Of a stretch of 62,000 nucleotides of DNA, positions 47,093-58,560 are shown in pieces. Under the pieces are notes generated by a model, which saw only the letters and a program-made list of their open reading frames with translations, had not been told where the DNA came from and ran no database searches. Source of the stretch: Phoronis australis (lineage: Eukaryota; Phoronida; Phoronidae); NCBI GenBank assembly GCA_002633005.1, contig NMRA01000061.1, positions 1 to 62,000 of the forward strand. Direction: 5' to 3'. The translations under genes and the position numbers were made by a program. Each line of letters starts with the position of its first letter. Within the stretch, counting starts at the first letter, position 1.

Positions 47093-49690
47093 AGAGACAA
47101 AAGAACGATGCAGTTTGCAAAGACTGTCGCAGACGTGTTTTTCGCATTTGCAGTATTCGAGAAATGAAACAAAAATCCGTTCCTATATTTAATTTTGTAT
47201 TCGCTTTTAGGTAGGCCATTCTCTGTTTTCAGTTCTGCAGCAAGACTGTCTGTTTTTTTCTTAAAGGCTCATATATCCTTTATTTACTACTAGGCCCGGC
47301 GTTCTTATTAGATCATAGTTTCTTTGCCCTCACTCCTCTGAGATGGGTATGTCTGTCGGTAAAGTAACATATTTTCATACTTGTCAACAATTTTGGTCAC
47401 AAGCGTTTTTGCTTTTCTAAAGCAATATCATCGCGCTCTTATCCTTGTTTGACTTGAAAGTCTATGTGTGCGTGTGTGTGTGTGTGTTTGTGAGATGTAT
47501 GGTTGGTGCGATAGTTAACCTACATGTATGTTACATAAACGAGTTTTGTAATTTTGTGTTATTAGAATGAATAGAATAAAATAAAATGTCAAAAAACATT
47601 AGTTTCTTTTATAAAAAAGGTTAAATAGCCGTCACTGTCACAACGGCACACTGGGTATTCAAGGGGGCACCCCTGAAAATTTTACTTTAAGGGATCTACG
47701 TTTAATTTAAGTTAAAACACACATTTAGCTGCACACTCTTAGGTTGTTGTCCGGCATGGATCTGTGTTCAAATGCCACAACATGTAATCCGTGCAAAGCA
47801 CGGTACTGACTTTCGTTTTTGCCTGACAAGGAAAAGGATTCAACGGAATAACTGAACATCAGCGCGGGGGAGAGGGGGAGGAACGCTCCTCCTTTCATCT
47901 TAGGAAAATTTTTCACCAAATGACAATCTACTGCAAATTTCATCTCTCAACACCTCATTTCCTTTGGTTGCTGTCTGAGTGTGTTTTTGTGAAATAGAAG
48001 ATATATTAATTCAGGATATAAACCTACTCAGCATAGCAATACTGTTCTCCCATAGGGTCCTGATATTGGAAATATAACTGAATAAATGGTATTAGAAAGG
48101 TACAACATAAATGTCAAAAATAAAACTGGATCAGCAGAGTAGGAGATTATAAAATTAAACATTACACTGAACGGTACCTAGAATTAAATATCTCTAAAGA
48201 TTCACTCTGCCGGACACCAGAATCGAGGTTCCATAGCATGGTGCCAGCGTAGATTGTTTGCCAAAATCAGTCCTGTTTTTGTGGAAATAGAGATTGCCAC
48301 TGGCAAAAGACCTACTGAGGTGTCATACCATGGAGACATTTATGGATAGCTGAACACCAACGGTAGTCTCTACTCGAGAGTTTGTTAAAGGGATACCAAA
48401 CCTGACTTTGACCTATTAACAACATACATTAAAAACAAAACGCTTTTCCCCATCAAAGTCTCTAAAACAAAATAATGCCCTGTAACTCTCGACAACCCTC
48501 AAAAGTTTGGAGCAAAGTTTGAAAACTCCTTTCAAAGTGTGCTAAACGGACAAGCGACGCTTAGGCGAGTTACACGACAACTATTAAGGAAATCCCACCC
48601 GCCAAGATCCGGAAATTCGAATCTTTGAGAGACAGTATTTGTTTTTAGTTTATCCTGCCTTTATCACTCGAGTGAGATGACAATGTTACATTAGCGGGTG
48701 ACAGAACGATGGTTGGTTAAAATCACCAGAACAGGGTTTAGTATAATTTTAAACCTGAATAACGACAACAATTTTAACACCTAGTCTTACAAGACGAGAG
48801 AAAACGATTTCCCGTTGTTGATTACATGTAGGTTTTCGACAAACCATCAAAATAAACATTTTCCAATTTAATAACGCACAGCAAAAAGAATCTATTTTGA
48901 AGTCCTAAATGCTGAAGAGGAATGTAAACAAAAATGAAAAAGACTAGAAATTTATTTTTTAAAAAACAACAAAGGTAAAAGCGAAAAGTCGGGGAAACAG
49001 CGGCACCGGAAACATAAAAAAGTCCCGGTTGTAGGGACTTTTAGAGAAATGTTTTTCGGAGTAGTGTTTTTTTCCGGAGTAGTGGATCTTCGGAGGTAGT
49101 GTTTTTCGGAGTAGTAGGCATTCTGAGTAATGGTTTGTTACCGTTACGCGGTGGTATTGCCCTACAAATGTTGTACGTATGGTAACGCCTGGTAAAAAAT
49201 CCAAACCAAAGGGTAAAGATTCATAACGTGATATTAACTTTAAAATGCCGGATTGAGAGGTTTGCTGTGCATTTTAAAAATAGGTGAACAGAAGTCATCA
49301 TGGTAATCTTCACCACTCGTGTTACCGATAAGTTGCTAATTACAAGGTTGTTCCAATAACAACACATGAATCGATTCGAAGCAATTTATTTCAGATGCTA
49401 CATGTTACTTAATAGTTAGTGAAAGCTTATCAAAAGGTGCACTTACTATTTCAAAATAAAAACGGTTCGCTTGAATAACAAAATACTGTAAACCAGTTCC
49501 AGGGATCATTATTCGTTGATAAGGCGTTCTAAGCACAGAAGCGGTTGACAGCGGCATTCAATCGCCCCATAATAGAATATTATTTGTTCAGCATGACCTA
49601 CCTGATCGGACTCAACCAGGTAAATCACATACTTTGTCGAAAGGGCGGGTTTACAAGAGGTCACTGGGTAGTCGGGAGTTGACACTTTAC
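47093..49690. other. P2 3' flank
   Basis: A poly(A) signal cluster (AATAGAATAAAATAAAATG) lies near 47,571 and a (GT)n run at 47468-47487. From about 47,554 to 49,178 the text parallels 31,388-33,195 behind P1; beyond that the sequence is single copy. No gene is supported. Confidence 0.6.
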
Positions 49691-50078
49691 GAGGTTAGAG
49701 ACAACATGGCGGAGCGAATTAGACCTGAGCTGCGGTGATTTACATTCCAAGCCTTCGGTACATTCAGGGGGAAAATAAACAAGTGCTGTAAGAACAACGC
49801 AGCAATAGAAGTAAAGCGTCAGCGCGAATCGACGCCATTTTTAAACGTCGTTGTTGTTTGTGAGTGTAGCGATCGCGCAGCTTTGCTACGGCCGACCGTG
49901 CCTTACGCCGCGATGAACTATGAACCGTCACCATGAACTCTGTCCACAGTCGGCAATGATTTCTATCTATTAATACGTAATAATGTCGAACATAACTTGC
50001 CATCTCGGGAAACTGAGGTGAAGACTTGAGGACCGCGAGACAGACTCGGAGGTTTTGTGTCACCTCACGTTTGATGGT
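49691..50078 (+). promoter_or_regulatory. probable promoter / non-coding first exon of the repeat-protein gene
   Basis: A comparatively GC-rich stretch ends in GATG|GTAAGTTT, a strong donor at 50079. It would join the acceptor TGTTTTCAG|GTGATATG at about 51943. A short upstream frame (ATG at 49706, ten codons starting MAERIRPELR) may be a uORF. Confidence 0.4.
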
Positions 50079-50149
50079 AAGTTTACGTTGCGTATTTTAT
50101 AAGTATAAATTAACTCTGCTGCAGCTAGAATTGTTGTACCTTTTTGACT

Positions 50150-51105
50150 TAATATATGATGCAGTGTTACAGTGGTGATGTCACAAAACATGAAGAAGGA
50201 CCAGATTGATTTATGTATTTGGGTTTAGCCTTGATAAAACCTTATCATTTAGTACTGGACTTTTGATGATAAAACTAAGGTTACGATCAAGTTATGTGTG
50301 GTTTGAGGTTTCACCCTGGGGTTCTCTTTATTCCAACATACAGTGGGTATAAAGAGACGTCCGCTGCACACACAAAATCCAGAACGACGCAGCTAGGCCA
50401 CCTGGTATACCCGACTGACACAATATCAATAACAAAATTAAGAACACTACCCGCGACTACCAACGCAGACACACTCTCTGGACCCACTTTTTTCGTTGGT
50501 GAATCAGACGATATCACCGGGCACCCGAGATGATGACAACAGGAAAATAGCCACCCGAGCTCAGTACCCGAGTGGGCAAAACATAACCAACGACTCGCTC
50601 CTTCAACTCACTCCCCCGATCGCTCCCTCAAACCCGCCCTTACTCAGGGCCTAGCCTCCTCCAGTCCCTTCCCCCAATCTCTCTCTCCCGCTCCTCCTGT
50701 CCTTCCCTAGTGAGAAGTTCCCACTCCTCGATCTGCTCTCTCTCTTTCTCTTGCTGTCTCTCATTCACGTTCTACCCGATATCTTCAGTACGGCAACAGA
50801 ATATCTCTTCATAAGAGGTTTTCTTAGCAATAAAAATCTATATTATGTAGTTTTAAATGTAGTTAAAATTGTTGTTATGTGATTGATAACGACCTCTATA
50901 GTATTTTCGTTTAACCTCATCAGTTAGTAGAGCTGAATTTTTCATTGGTATGCTATCAGTGCACATTTATTGTTTTCAGGTGATATGACGTCAGTTGTTC
51001 GCAAACCTGCACGACCACGTGGACAATGTTAAAACAGCTATCCCACCGAAAAAAGACTAAGTTTCTCAGCAATATTTTAAAGAGCCGTAAGTACAAAAAA
51101 CTGCA
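50150..51105 (+). repeat. direct copy 1 of a 956-bp segment ending at an N
   Basis: 50150-51105 and 51107-52064 are near-identical (small substitutions and indels). Copy 1 stops at the N within the coding exon, at AAAAACTGCA; copy 2 continues through. This is the signature of two overlapping contig ends not merged. The ATG exon start seen in copy 1 (near 51,027) is therefore probably not a second gene. Confidence 0.8.
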
Positions 51106-51106
51106 N
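51106..51106. other. single N: probable contig join
   Basis: The base lies exactly between the two copies of the 956-bp direct repeat. Confidence 0.85.
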
Positions 51107-51989
51107 CTTAATATATGATGCAGTGTTACAGTGGTGATGTCACAAAACACGAAGAAGGACCAGATTGATTTATGCATTTGGGTTTAGCCTTGATAAAACC
51201 TTATCATTTAGTACTGGACTTTTGATGATAAAACTAAGGTCACGATCAAGTTATGTGTGGTTTGAGGTTTCACCCTGGGGTTCTCTTTATTCCAACATAC
51301 AGTGGGTATAAAGAGACGTCCGCTGCACACACAAAATCCAGAACGACGCAGCTGGGCCACCTGGTATACCCGACTGACACAATATCAACAACAAAATTAA
51401 GAACACTACCCGCGACTACCAACACAGACACCCTCTCTGGACCCACTTTTTTCGTTGGTGAATCAGACGATATCACCGATGCACCCGAGATGATGATAAC
51501 AGGAAAATAGCCACCCGAGCTCAATACCCGAGTGGGCAAAATATTACCAACGACTCGCTCCTTCAACTCACTCCCCCAATCCCTCCCTGAAACCCGCCCT
51601 TACTCCCTGGCCTCCTCCAGCCAGTCCCTTCTCCCCATCTTTCTCTCCCGCTCCTTCCTGTCCTTCCCTAGTGAGAAGTTCCCACTCCTCCATTTGTCCT
51701 CTCTGTTTCTCTTTCTGTCTCTCATTCACGTTCTACCTGATATCTTCAGTGTACGGCAACAGACGATCTATTCATGAGAGGTTTTCTTAGCAATAAGAAA
51801 CTATATTATGTAGTTTTAAATGTAGTTAAAATTGTTGTTATGTGCATTGATAACGGCCACTATAGTATTTTCGTTTAATCCCATCAGTTAGTAGAGCTGA
51901 ATTTTTCATTGGTATGCTATCAGTGCACATTTATTGTTTTCAGGTGATATGACGTCAGTTGTTCGCAAACCTGCACGACCACGTGGACA

Positions 51990-54166
51990 ATGTTAAAACA
52001 GCTATCCCACCGAAAGAAGACTAAGTTTCTCAGCAATATTTTAAAGAGCCGTAAGTACAAAAAACTGCAGACGAGTTTGGCAGATAACGATGTTTTGCTG
52101 AAAGCTGACGTGGTAGGTCAGTCTCCCCCGGGGCGAAGTATCGACGTGCTAAGCTGTGAACCCGACTACGAAGCTCAGTTTGTTTTTCAGCGTTACAACA
52201 GGTCTACCAACAATGATGATCCTCCAGAATTAACATATGTTAAAAATGGTGACATTACAGACGGCACCAACAATAATGATAAAGACTTCATTAAAGGCGG
52301 ACAGCTACCTCGACGAAAAAAGATGAAGTTACTTAGCAATATTTTAAAGAGTCGCAAAAAATACACAAAACTGCGAACAAGTTTAGCAGACAAGGACATC
52401 TTACTGAAAACAGACGTGATAGGCCAACCACCCCCAGGTCGAAGTATCGAGGTGCTGAGCTGTGACCCCGACTACGAAGCTCAATTTGTCTTCCAGCGTT
52501 ACAATAGGCGTACCAACAGAGAGGAACCCCCGGATGCAACGAACTTTCAATGTGATGACATTACAGACGGCGTCAATAGTAATGACACAGACTTTGTTGA
52601 AGGTGGAAAAAATGTTAAATTTGCCAGCACTAAAGAAGTTGGCGAGTTTGGTTCCGAGGGAATCGATATCACCGTGATCGATGAAGATGTTCGAGTGGCT
52701 AAAAAGAGGAAAAGTGTTAAAAAACGGGTAAGTGCTGTTCAGGAACACATAGGAAATAGAGCATATTTTCAGAGTACATTCACAAAATTTAACAAAAAGT
52801 TGAGTGGGTCGAAAAAAATTTAATCAGACATTTCGACTCATTTTCTCAGTCAGAATTTATCATGAAAAGTTAAATCAAAATCAAAAATACTGTCACTTCT
52901 TTTGTAGGTAATGAATAGGAAAAGCACATGTTCGTTGAAAATTCACCCAGAAAATGCACCTTTAATTTTATGTAGTCTCCGGTCGTCTAAACGGCACGTC
53001 CATTATACACTTTTAATAGAAGAACCCCCCAAATTATGATCCGGGAACTGCGACTTATCTCTAAGTCTTTGATTAAAATTCCAATGAAGTTTATGTATTC
53101 AGTCGAGATAAACTTTCAGGGCATGACTTCCTGTCGCCTCAGAAGTTTGTTTCGCGTGGAATTGTTAAGACCCTTCTCCATAGCACATGTTATAATACAA
53201 ACCGGTTTAAACAAACTTTAGTCCAAACAGTGCTCATATTTAACATAATTTAATAAAGAAGTTGGAGGTTCAGCAACAAAATGCCCGCAGCAGTTGGAGA
53301 ACACTGAGGTTCCGTTATTCTGAAAGCTGGACCACGCTCATTCGTCATTACGATGTTGGCCAGCTTCCGTTCGTTATAATCAATCGCATACGATTTGGTG
53401 GGCAATTTACGGCAAAAACTGGTCTTTTTGTATGTAGTAATGTACACGAAAACTTCGAACGGAAATCGGCGAATATTGTTCTTAATGAGTTTGCAATGGG
53501 CAGTGCCACCACTTAACTTATATCTTTCAATTAGCGGACATCTAAACTGCAGAAAAATGGGAAGAATTTCCTTTATGCTCACCAAAACACTACTATGACT
53601 GTATTGCGATCGGATAACAAATTGCAGGAAGGCATTCAGCACGTCTGATCAGCAGGCGGACAGTCGCGTTCACAAAGGGGTCCCACGCGCGCATCCAGTC
53701 TGTCATCAAGATTCACGGGATACTTTCAGAGAAATAGTAGTTCCTGCCTCATAGTGGACTTTTGTTTCGTTTTGTACAACCTTTTTTCGGAGTTTTCGTT
53801 TATGTGAGGCGGACCTTTTTGCCCACTTTTCCACTTGATCGATCGCGTGCGATCGCCATAGGTGAACAGAGACTATAGGAGGCGCACCTAATGGAGTCGC
53901 TCTATAAGGAATCTTATTAGACGTTTGACGAGCGTTCACATTTTATTTTATTCAGACGGACGTATCAAATGTCCGACCGGCCTTCTAATCGGACGGCATG
54001 TGAACACCGTAATAGTTCTTGTTTGATTCCATTTCAGGCCAAGCGCGGGCTCCACCGAGTAGCCTCCTACACTTGGACTGGATTGAAGGCAGTTTTTACG
54101 GGTATGTCCTTGGTGGCGAGCAACGGGACGCTGTCCTTCAATCTTCCTAAAGCATTCCAAAACTAA
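51990..54166 (+). CDS. unrecognised basic protein with two ~100-residue repeats
   Basis: The coding exon runs from ATG 51990. Residues about 4-104 and 105-206 are two copies of one unit: KKTKFLSNILKSRK..., SLADNDVLLKADVVGQ, PPGRSIDVLSCEPDYEAQFV, FQRYNR, DITDGTNNNDKDF. The tail is acidic, then basic (KKRKSVKKR at 238-246, possible nuclear signal). A strong donor (CGG|GTAAGT, exon end 52727) leads in phase 0 to an acceptor at 54038 (CATTTCAG|GCC) and an exon to 54166 encoding AKRGLHRVASYTWTGLKAVF and 22 more residues, 288 aa in all. Without that splice the frame stays open to 52823 (277 aa). I recognise no family. It has no visible tie to the cGLR array apart from position. Confidence 0.55.
53688..53840. 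mobile_element. fragment of the CATGCGCGCAC MITE family
   Basis: CACGCGCGCATCCAGTCTGT and, further on, GAGGCGGACCTTTTTGCCCA match the element at 19352-19602. Boundaries are approximate. It lies within the proposed intron of the repeat-protein gene. Confidence 0.45.
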
Positions 54167-57100
54167 CAACAGCACCGCATGTGGTTTAGTAGGAATGGCC
54201 TCGTATAAACTATGCCGAAAGTCCCTACTTTGTTCCTTTGAGTAATTTGTCGAAACAATGCTCCATACACTATTTCACAGTGCTGTGAAAGGTTGCACTT
54301 TTCAGTATAGGTAACGCTGTGTCAGAGGGTAGGGCCTACAACGATAGAGTGCTTCTGTAACCGTCTTCATCGACCTTTCTGCAGCAAGCGACACGCATAT
54401 GATTAGGGGTCAACAGTCGTGTGGTAATGCTTCTCTTGCTGACCAATAACCGTGTTTCATAAGACGAGAGATTGAGCTGAAATAACGTGCTTAAAACTGA
54501 ACACCGTTACGCTAAAAGATCACCGTTTTAATCCCAGATTAACTATGCACTTTACACCCAACTCCCAATTTAAAGCGGATTTAAACTCGACTTCCGTCAC
54601 AGAAAACAGCTGTTCATTTAGAACATTTATCCTGTTCATGTACCTTTAACAAAAATGCAACGTGATCACAGGGATTTGAAGGAGCAGACTGAAATTGCCT
54701 GTCAGTGCTTGAAACCAATTTCTACAACAAGTTGACTTGTCACGACGTGTCATGTTATTTGCCGAGCATAGTCTCAAGGAATTACGAACTGTCAGGTCTT
54801 TGCAAACTCAGAAACTACTTTTTCTCTGAACTCAGCAACGAAAAGTTGAGAACAGCTTTAGAGCGGTAAATGGTTTAAATCAAAGCTTCTTGGACGAAAC
54901 GCGGGCTTAGGCCTGCCAATATCCGCTTTAAGTTTGGATAAGCTACTGAAATATAGTTGACTATTTAATGTGTTAAAGGGCAGTTTGAAAATTTCGACGG
55001 TTTTTACTGCATTTTTGAGAGCATGAGATCATAAAACGTAATTTGAAACGGCAACACGGATAACTGGCATTAAGCCAATTTTCATTGCTTTAAGCTAAAA
55101 AAACCATGTACTTTTTAAAAGTACGTTTTTGTTATGCCAGTTATTAAAATGATAAGATTGTTTGTAATTTTCTATATATTATACAGAACGCAACATATAT
55201 GCAAAGCATTGAACTTTCGATTTAAAGATTTTGTATTAATCAAGCGTTTGTTACTTTTTTGAAAGTCTATGTTTTGGAATCGCATGGACATGGAATTTAT
55301 TTTTTAATAAAATGTCTTCTAGTTAAAATTTGTAATTGATTACTTGCTTTGTTTGCTGACATTAGTGAACATCCCACAACAGAATATCAGGTAACGAAAC
55401 AAAAATTAGAGGTACAAAGGGCACAGTCGGCCCAACCTTCAACAACTGTCGTGCCTACTCGGAAATGTGAAGTGCGCATGTGCGGCCTGAAGATGTCTCA
55501 CTGCTCAACCAAACGCTACACGACAACTATGCAAAATTCAAGAAGTTGTAAAAGATGACGTTTTCAAAGAGGCATGCTTATACGTGGACTTCGGGAATGA
55601 AAGGGAGCTTAGATTGCGACTCAATACCTTTCGAACATGGCATCATTGCAGACAAAAACCATCGGCATTAGCACAGTCCTGTAACTTCATACCTGGTAGT
55701 TACAGTTACTATACAGTTTTTACGATTGGTTATGAAAGTTGGAACAATTTTGACTATTACGGAACAGAGACAACATTACAATTTTGACTACTATGGAAGG
55801 CACAATTACAATTTTGACGTGTAAAGGTCACTGAAATTTTGACCATGGAAATCCCTATTACAACAATGACTGATGTGGTCAATTATGGGTCGATAAATTT
55901 GTTCAGTGTTGCATTTCTTGTATTTTTCAGTTGGGTGGAAATTACTTCCATATCGCGGAGTACCCTACAGTCGTCTTCATGAAGAATATTAAACGGTTAC
56001 CAACATATGGTCGATAGCAGCAAGAAACAGATAATTAATGCTCACATTGAATAGCACGTCGGAAATTTGAAGAATACATGTCATTCTTCGCAAAGCTAAC
56101 AAAGTATTCGCATGCGTACTTTGTTTTTTTGAGTCAAATGCCAAAGTCGGCCAAGTAAACCGTTACAATGCATTTCTGACTTTTATCGTATAATGTGTGT
56201 ATTTAGCCCCATTCTCCTTTCTGAAATAATGCATTTTTTAATACTGTTCAAGAGTTTCGCACAAGTTTTACGTAACCTTTCTGCTACGACAGTGAATAGA
56301 CCTTTGCGAGATAAGCAGCAAGGTGAATTTTTGTCCCACAGCCATTAGCGTCATATTGTTAACCTGCTACTGAACAGCGGGAATTCGCCGCGGTTTAAAA
56401 GGCCTCATGCTGGTTTTGCACATGGAGTGCTAAAGAACTAGTGCGAGGTTATGTAACAAGACGGTAATTTTGTCCAACTGTTTCTGCTGAGTTTGGTGCC
56501 CTGGAAATTTGTGCATTGACTGATTGGCGATAGTTGTTCTTTTTAGTTCCATGCTGCGCTGAATTGCCCTAAGTCGCAAAAGTAGAAATGGCATTCGAAT
56601 CTCCCTCTTGAAGCAATCAATGAACTCCACTTTGTCTGTGGTGCTATTGTGTGCAACTAGAAATGTTAACCAAAACATGAATAAAAAGTGGTTTTCAAAT
56701 ATGGCGCTAGTGCGAGGGACTTCAACGATGTGCAGCTCAGAGGCGATTACCGATCAAACCCCAAACCAGGGATGCGTTCTGTAGATAGAAGGATTTTACA
56801 AGTAAGATTAGTGTGGCCACGCGCGTTTGCTTGCAGCGCATGTCAATAACTAGCGAAATCTTGAACGAATCACTTGTAATTCACGCCGACATCGGCGCAA
56901 AATCCTATGTGTATTATGTTGTGTTTTAGCGACAGATTCTCGCGGAACGAAGCCCAGACCAAGCGAGAGAGACTTGAATTCGATACGCAACTGTAACTGT
57001 GCCAAAAATAAATCAAGAGAGCGAGATATGAACTGAGGTGCAGTTCAAGAGCTTAAGAAACCAAAGCATCAAAACAGTACGTTCTTGTGTATACCAGCAG

Positions 57101-57506
57101 AAGACCACAAGAATTTTTTCAAGTATCCACACTTGACCGGAAACTGGAGCGGTCTTACATATTTCTAATTTCAGTTCAGCCAACATTCTAGTCTTTCAAA
57201 CGCTCTCTGATCAGACATGTCGCTTTATAAGAACGTTTAATGAGAAAAGCAAATTAAGTTGCAAAATAGCTTAAGCCACGAAATCTACCTCCAGTTTCAG
57301 TGTGTCCTTTTTATAACCTGTACACACCATTGACCCTATTGTGGAAATGCAACCGACATCTACGAATAACGAAAGGCAGCGAGTTAGTTTATTTATAGAC
57401 AGACAGAGTCAGTTTTGGTTAGTTTTGAGTATAAACCTGTAACTATATGAGTAGTAAACTATAGAAACGATGAAAACTAGCGGAATTTCAAACCAGTCAA
57501 ACTTGT
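54167..57506. other. stretch without a recognised gene
   Basis: Open frames are short and unrelated to known domains. At about 55740-55850 a degenerate ACAATTTTGAC motif recurs four to five times. I see no other structure. Confidence 0.5.
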
Positions 57507-58034
57507 TAGAGTTTAGGTTTACAAATTACTATCATTTTTATGTCATAGTTTGAGTTTATATATTACACAGGTGAAAGTGGTAGGCTTATTCTAGTCACTC
57601 GTCAGATGTTCGCAATTTTTGATCCACAAAACTTTAAAGAAAGATGAATCGTGTCACCAGCCAAACAACTCGAAGATCGAGCATCCTTGAAAGCACTACC
57701 TCGCTGGTCCTGGTCTCCATTTTTATGCTTGGCGTACGGAAAAATGCCTTTTTAATACTGAGTTGGAACCTCACCTACATAGATATGTGCAAGAATGTCA
57801 GTATTTTTTGTAGTAAAAGAGAACTGCCTCGTCATCGTTACAGGAGATAACTCTGTGAGATGATAGTAATGACTACAGGGTCAATATGAAGAGTGTACAT
57901 GTATTTATTTATTTGTTGTGGCATAATAAGTCTTGATCATGAAACATGAAATACGGACCTTGGACAGAAAATGCTCACTTGCACAACACAATTGCTTTTA
58001 TCCTGCAAACACTACACTTCCTTTTCTAGGCCTG
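57507..58034 (+). repeat. direct copy 1 of a ~528-bp segment ending at an N
   Basis: 57507-58034 and 58036-58558 are near-identical, with the N at 58035 exactly between them, as at 51106. Probably unmerged contig ends. Confidence 0.8.
57644..57850 (+). CDS. small hydrophobic open frame (uncertain)
   Basis: 68 codons starting MNRVTSQTTRRSSILESTTS, with a membrane-like stretch SLVLVSIFMLGVRKNAFLIL. The second copy starting at 58173 keeps the frame but stops nine codons earlier (AGA TAA for AGA GAA). It could be a first exon with a signal anchor or chance. Since both copies probably represent one locus, the difference may be allelic. Confidence 0.25.
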   Translation: MNRVTSQTTRRSSILESTTSLVLVSIFMLGVRKNAFLILSWNLTYIDMCKNVSIFCSKRELPRHRYRR

Positions 58035-58035
58035 N
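58035..58035. other. single N: probable contig join
   Basis: Lies between the two copies of the 528-bp direct repeat. Confidence 0.85.
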
Positions 58036-58560
58036 TAGAGTTTAGGTTTACAAATTACTATCATTTTTATGTCATAGTTTGAGTTTATATATTACACAGG
58101 TGAAAGTGGTACGCTTATTCTAGTCACTCGTCAGATGTTCGCAATTTTCGATCCACAAAACTTTAAAGAAAGATGAATCGTAACACCAGCCAAACAACGC
58201 GAAGATCGAGCATCCTTGAAAGCACTACCTCGCTGGTCCTGGTCTCCATTTTTATGCTTGGCGTACGGGAAAATGCCTTTTTAATACTGAGTTGGAACCT
58301 CACCTACATAGATATGTGCAAGAATGTCAGTATTTTTTGTAGTAAAAGATAACTGCCTCGTCATCGTTACAGGAGATAACTCTGTGAGATGATACGTAAT
58401 GACTACAGGGTCAATATGAAGAGTTTATTTATTTGTTGTGGCATAATAAGTCTTGATCATGAAACATGAAATACGGACCTTGGACAGAAAGTACTCACTT
58501 GCACAACACAATTGCTTTTATCCTGCAAACACCACAATTCCCACTTCTAGGCCTGTGCTT

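Larger units (their letters stand above)
33200..49180 (+). repeat. 16-kb segmental duplication, right copy
   Basis: Second copy of the unit described for 17262-33199, holding the orphan exon 3, the spacer, gene D, its spacer, P2 and the P2 3' flank. It differs from the left copy mainly by insertions: a solo LTR-like element in intron 2 of D, LINE fragments, a Kolobok-like element and an expanded minisatellite. Confidence 0.8.

Noticed and set aside
50983-51105. A second, truncated copy of the repeat-protein gene
   Set aside because: It ends exactly at the N and is copied base for base in the following segment; an assembly overlap explains it better.
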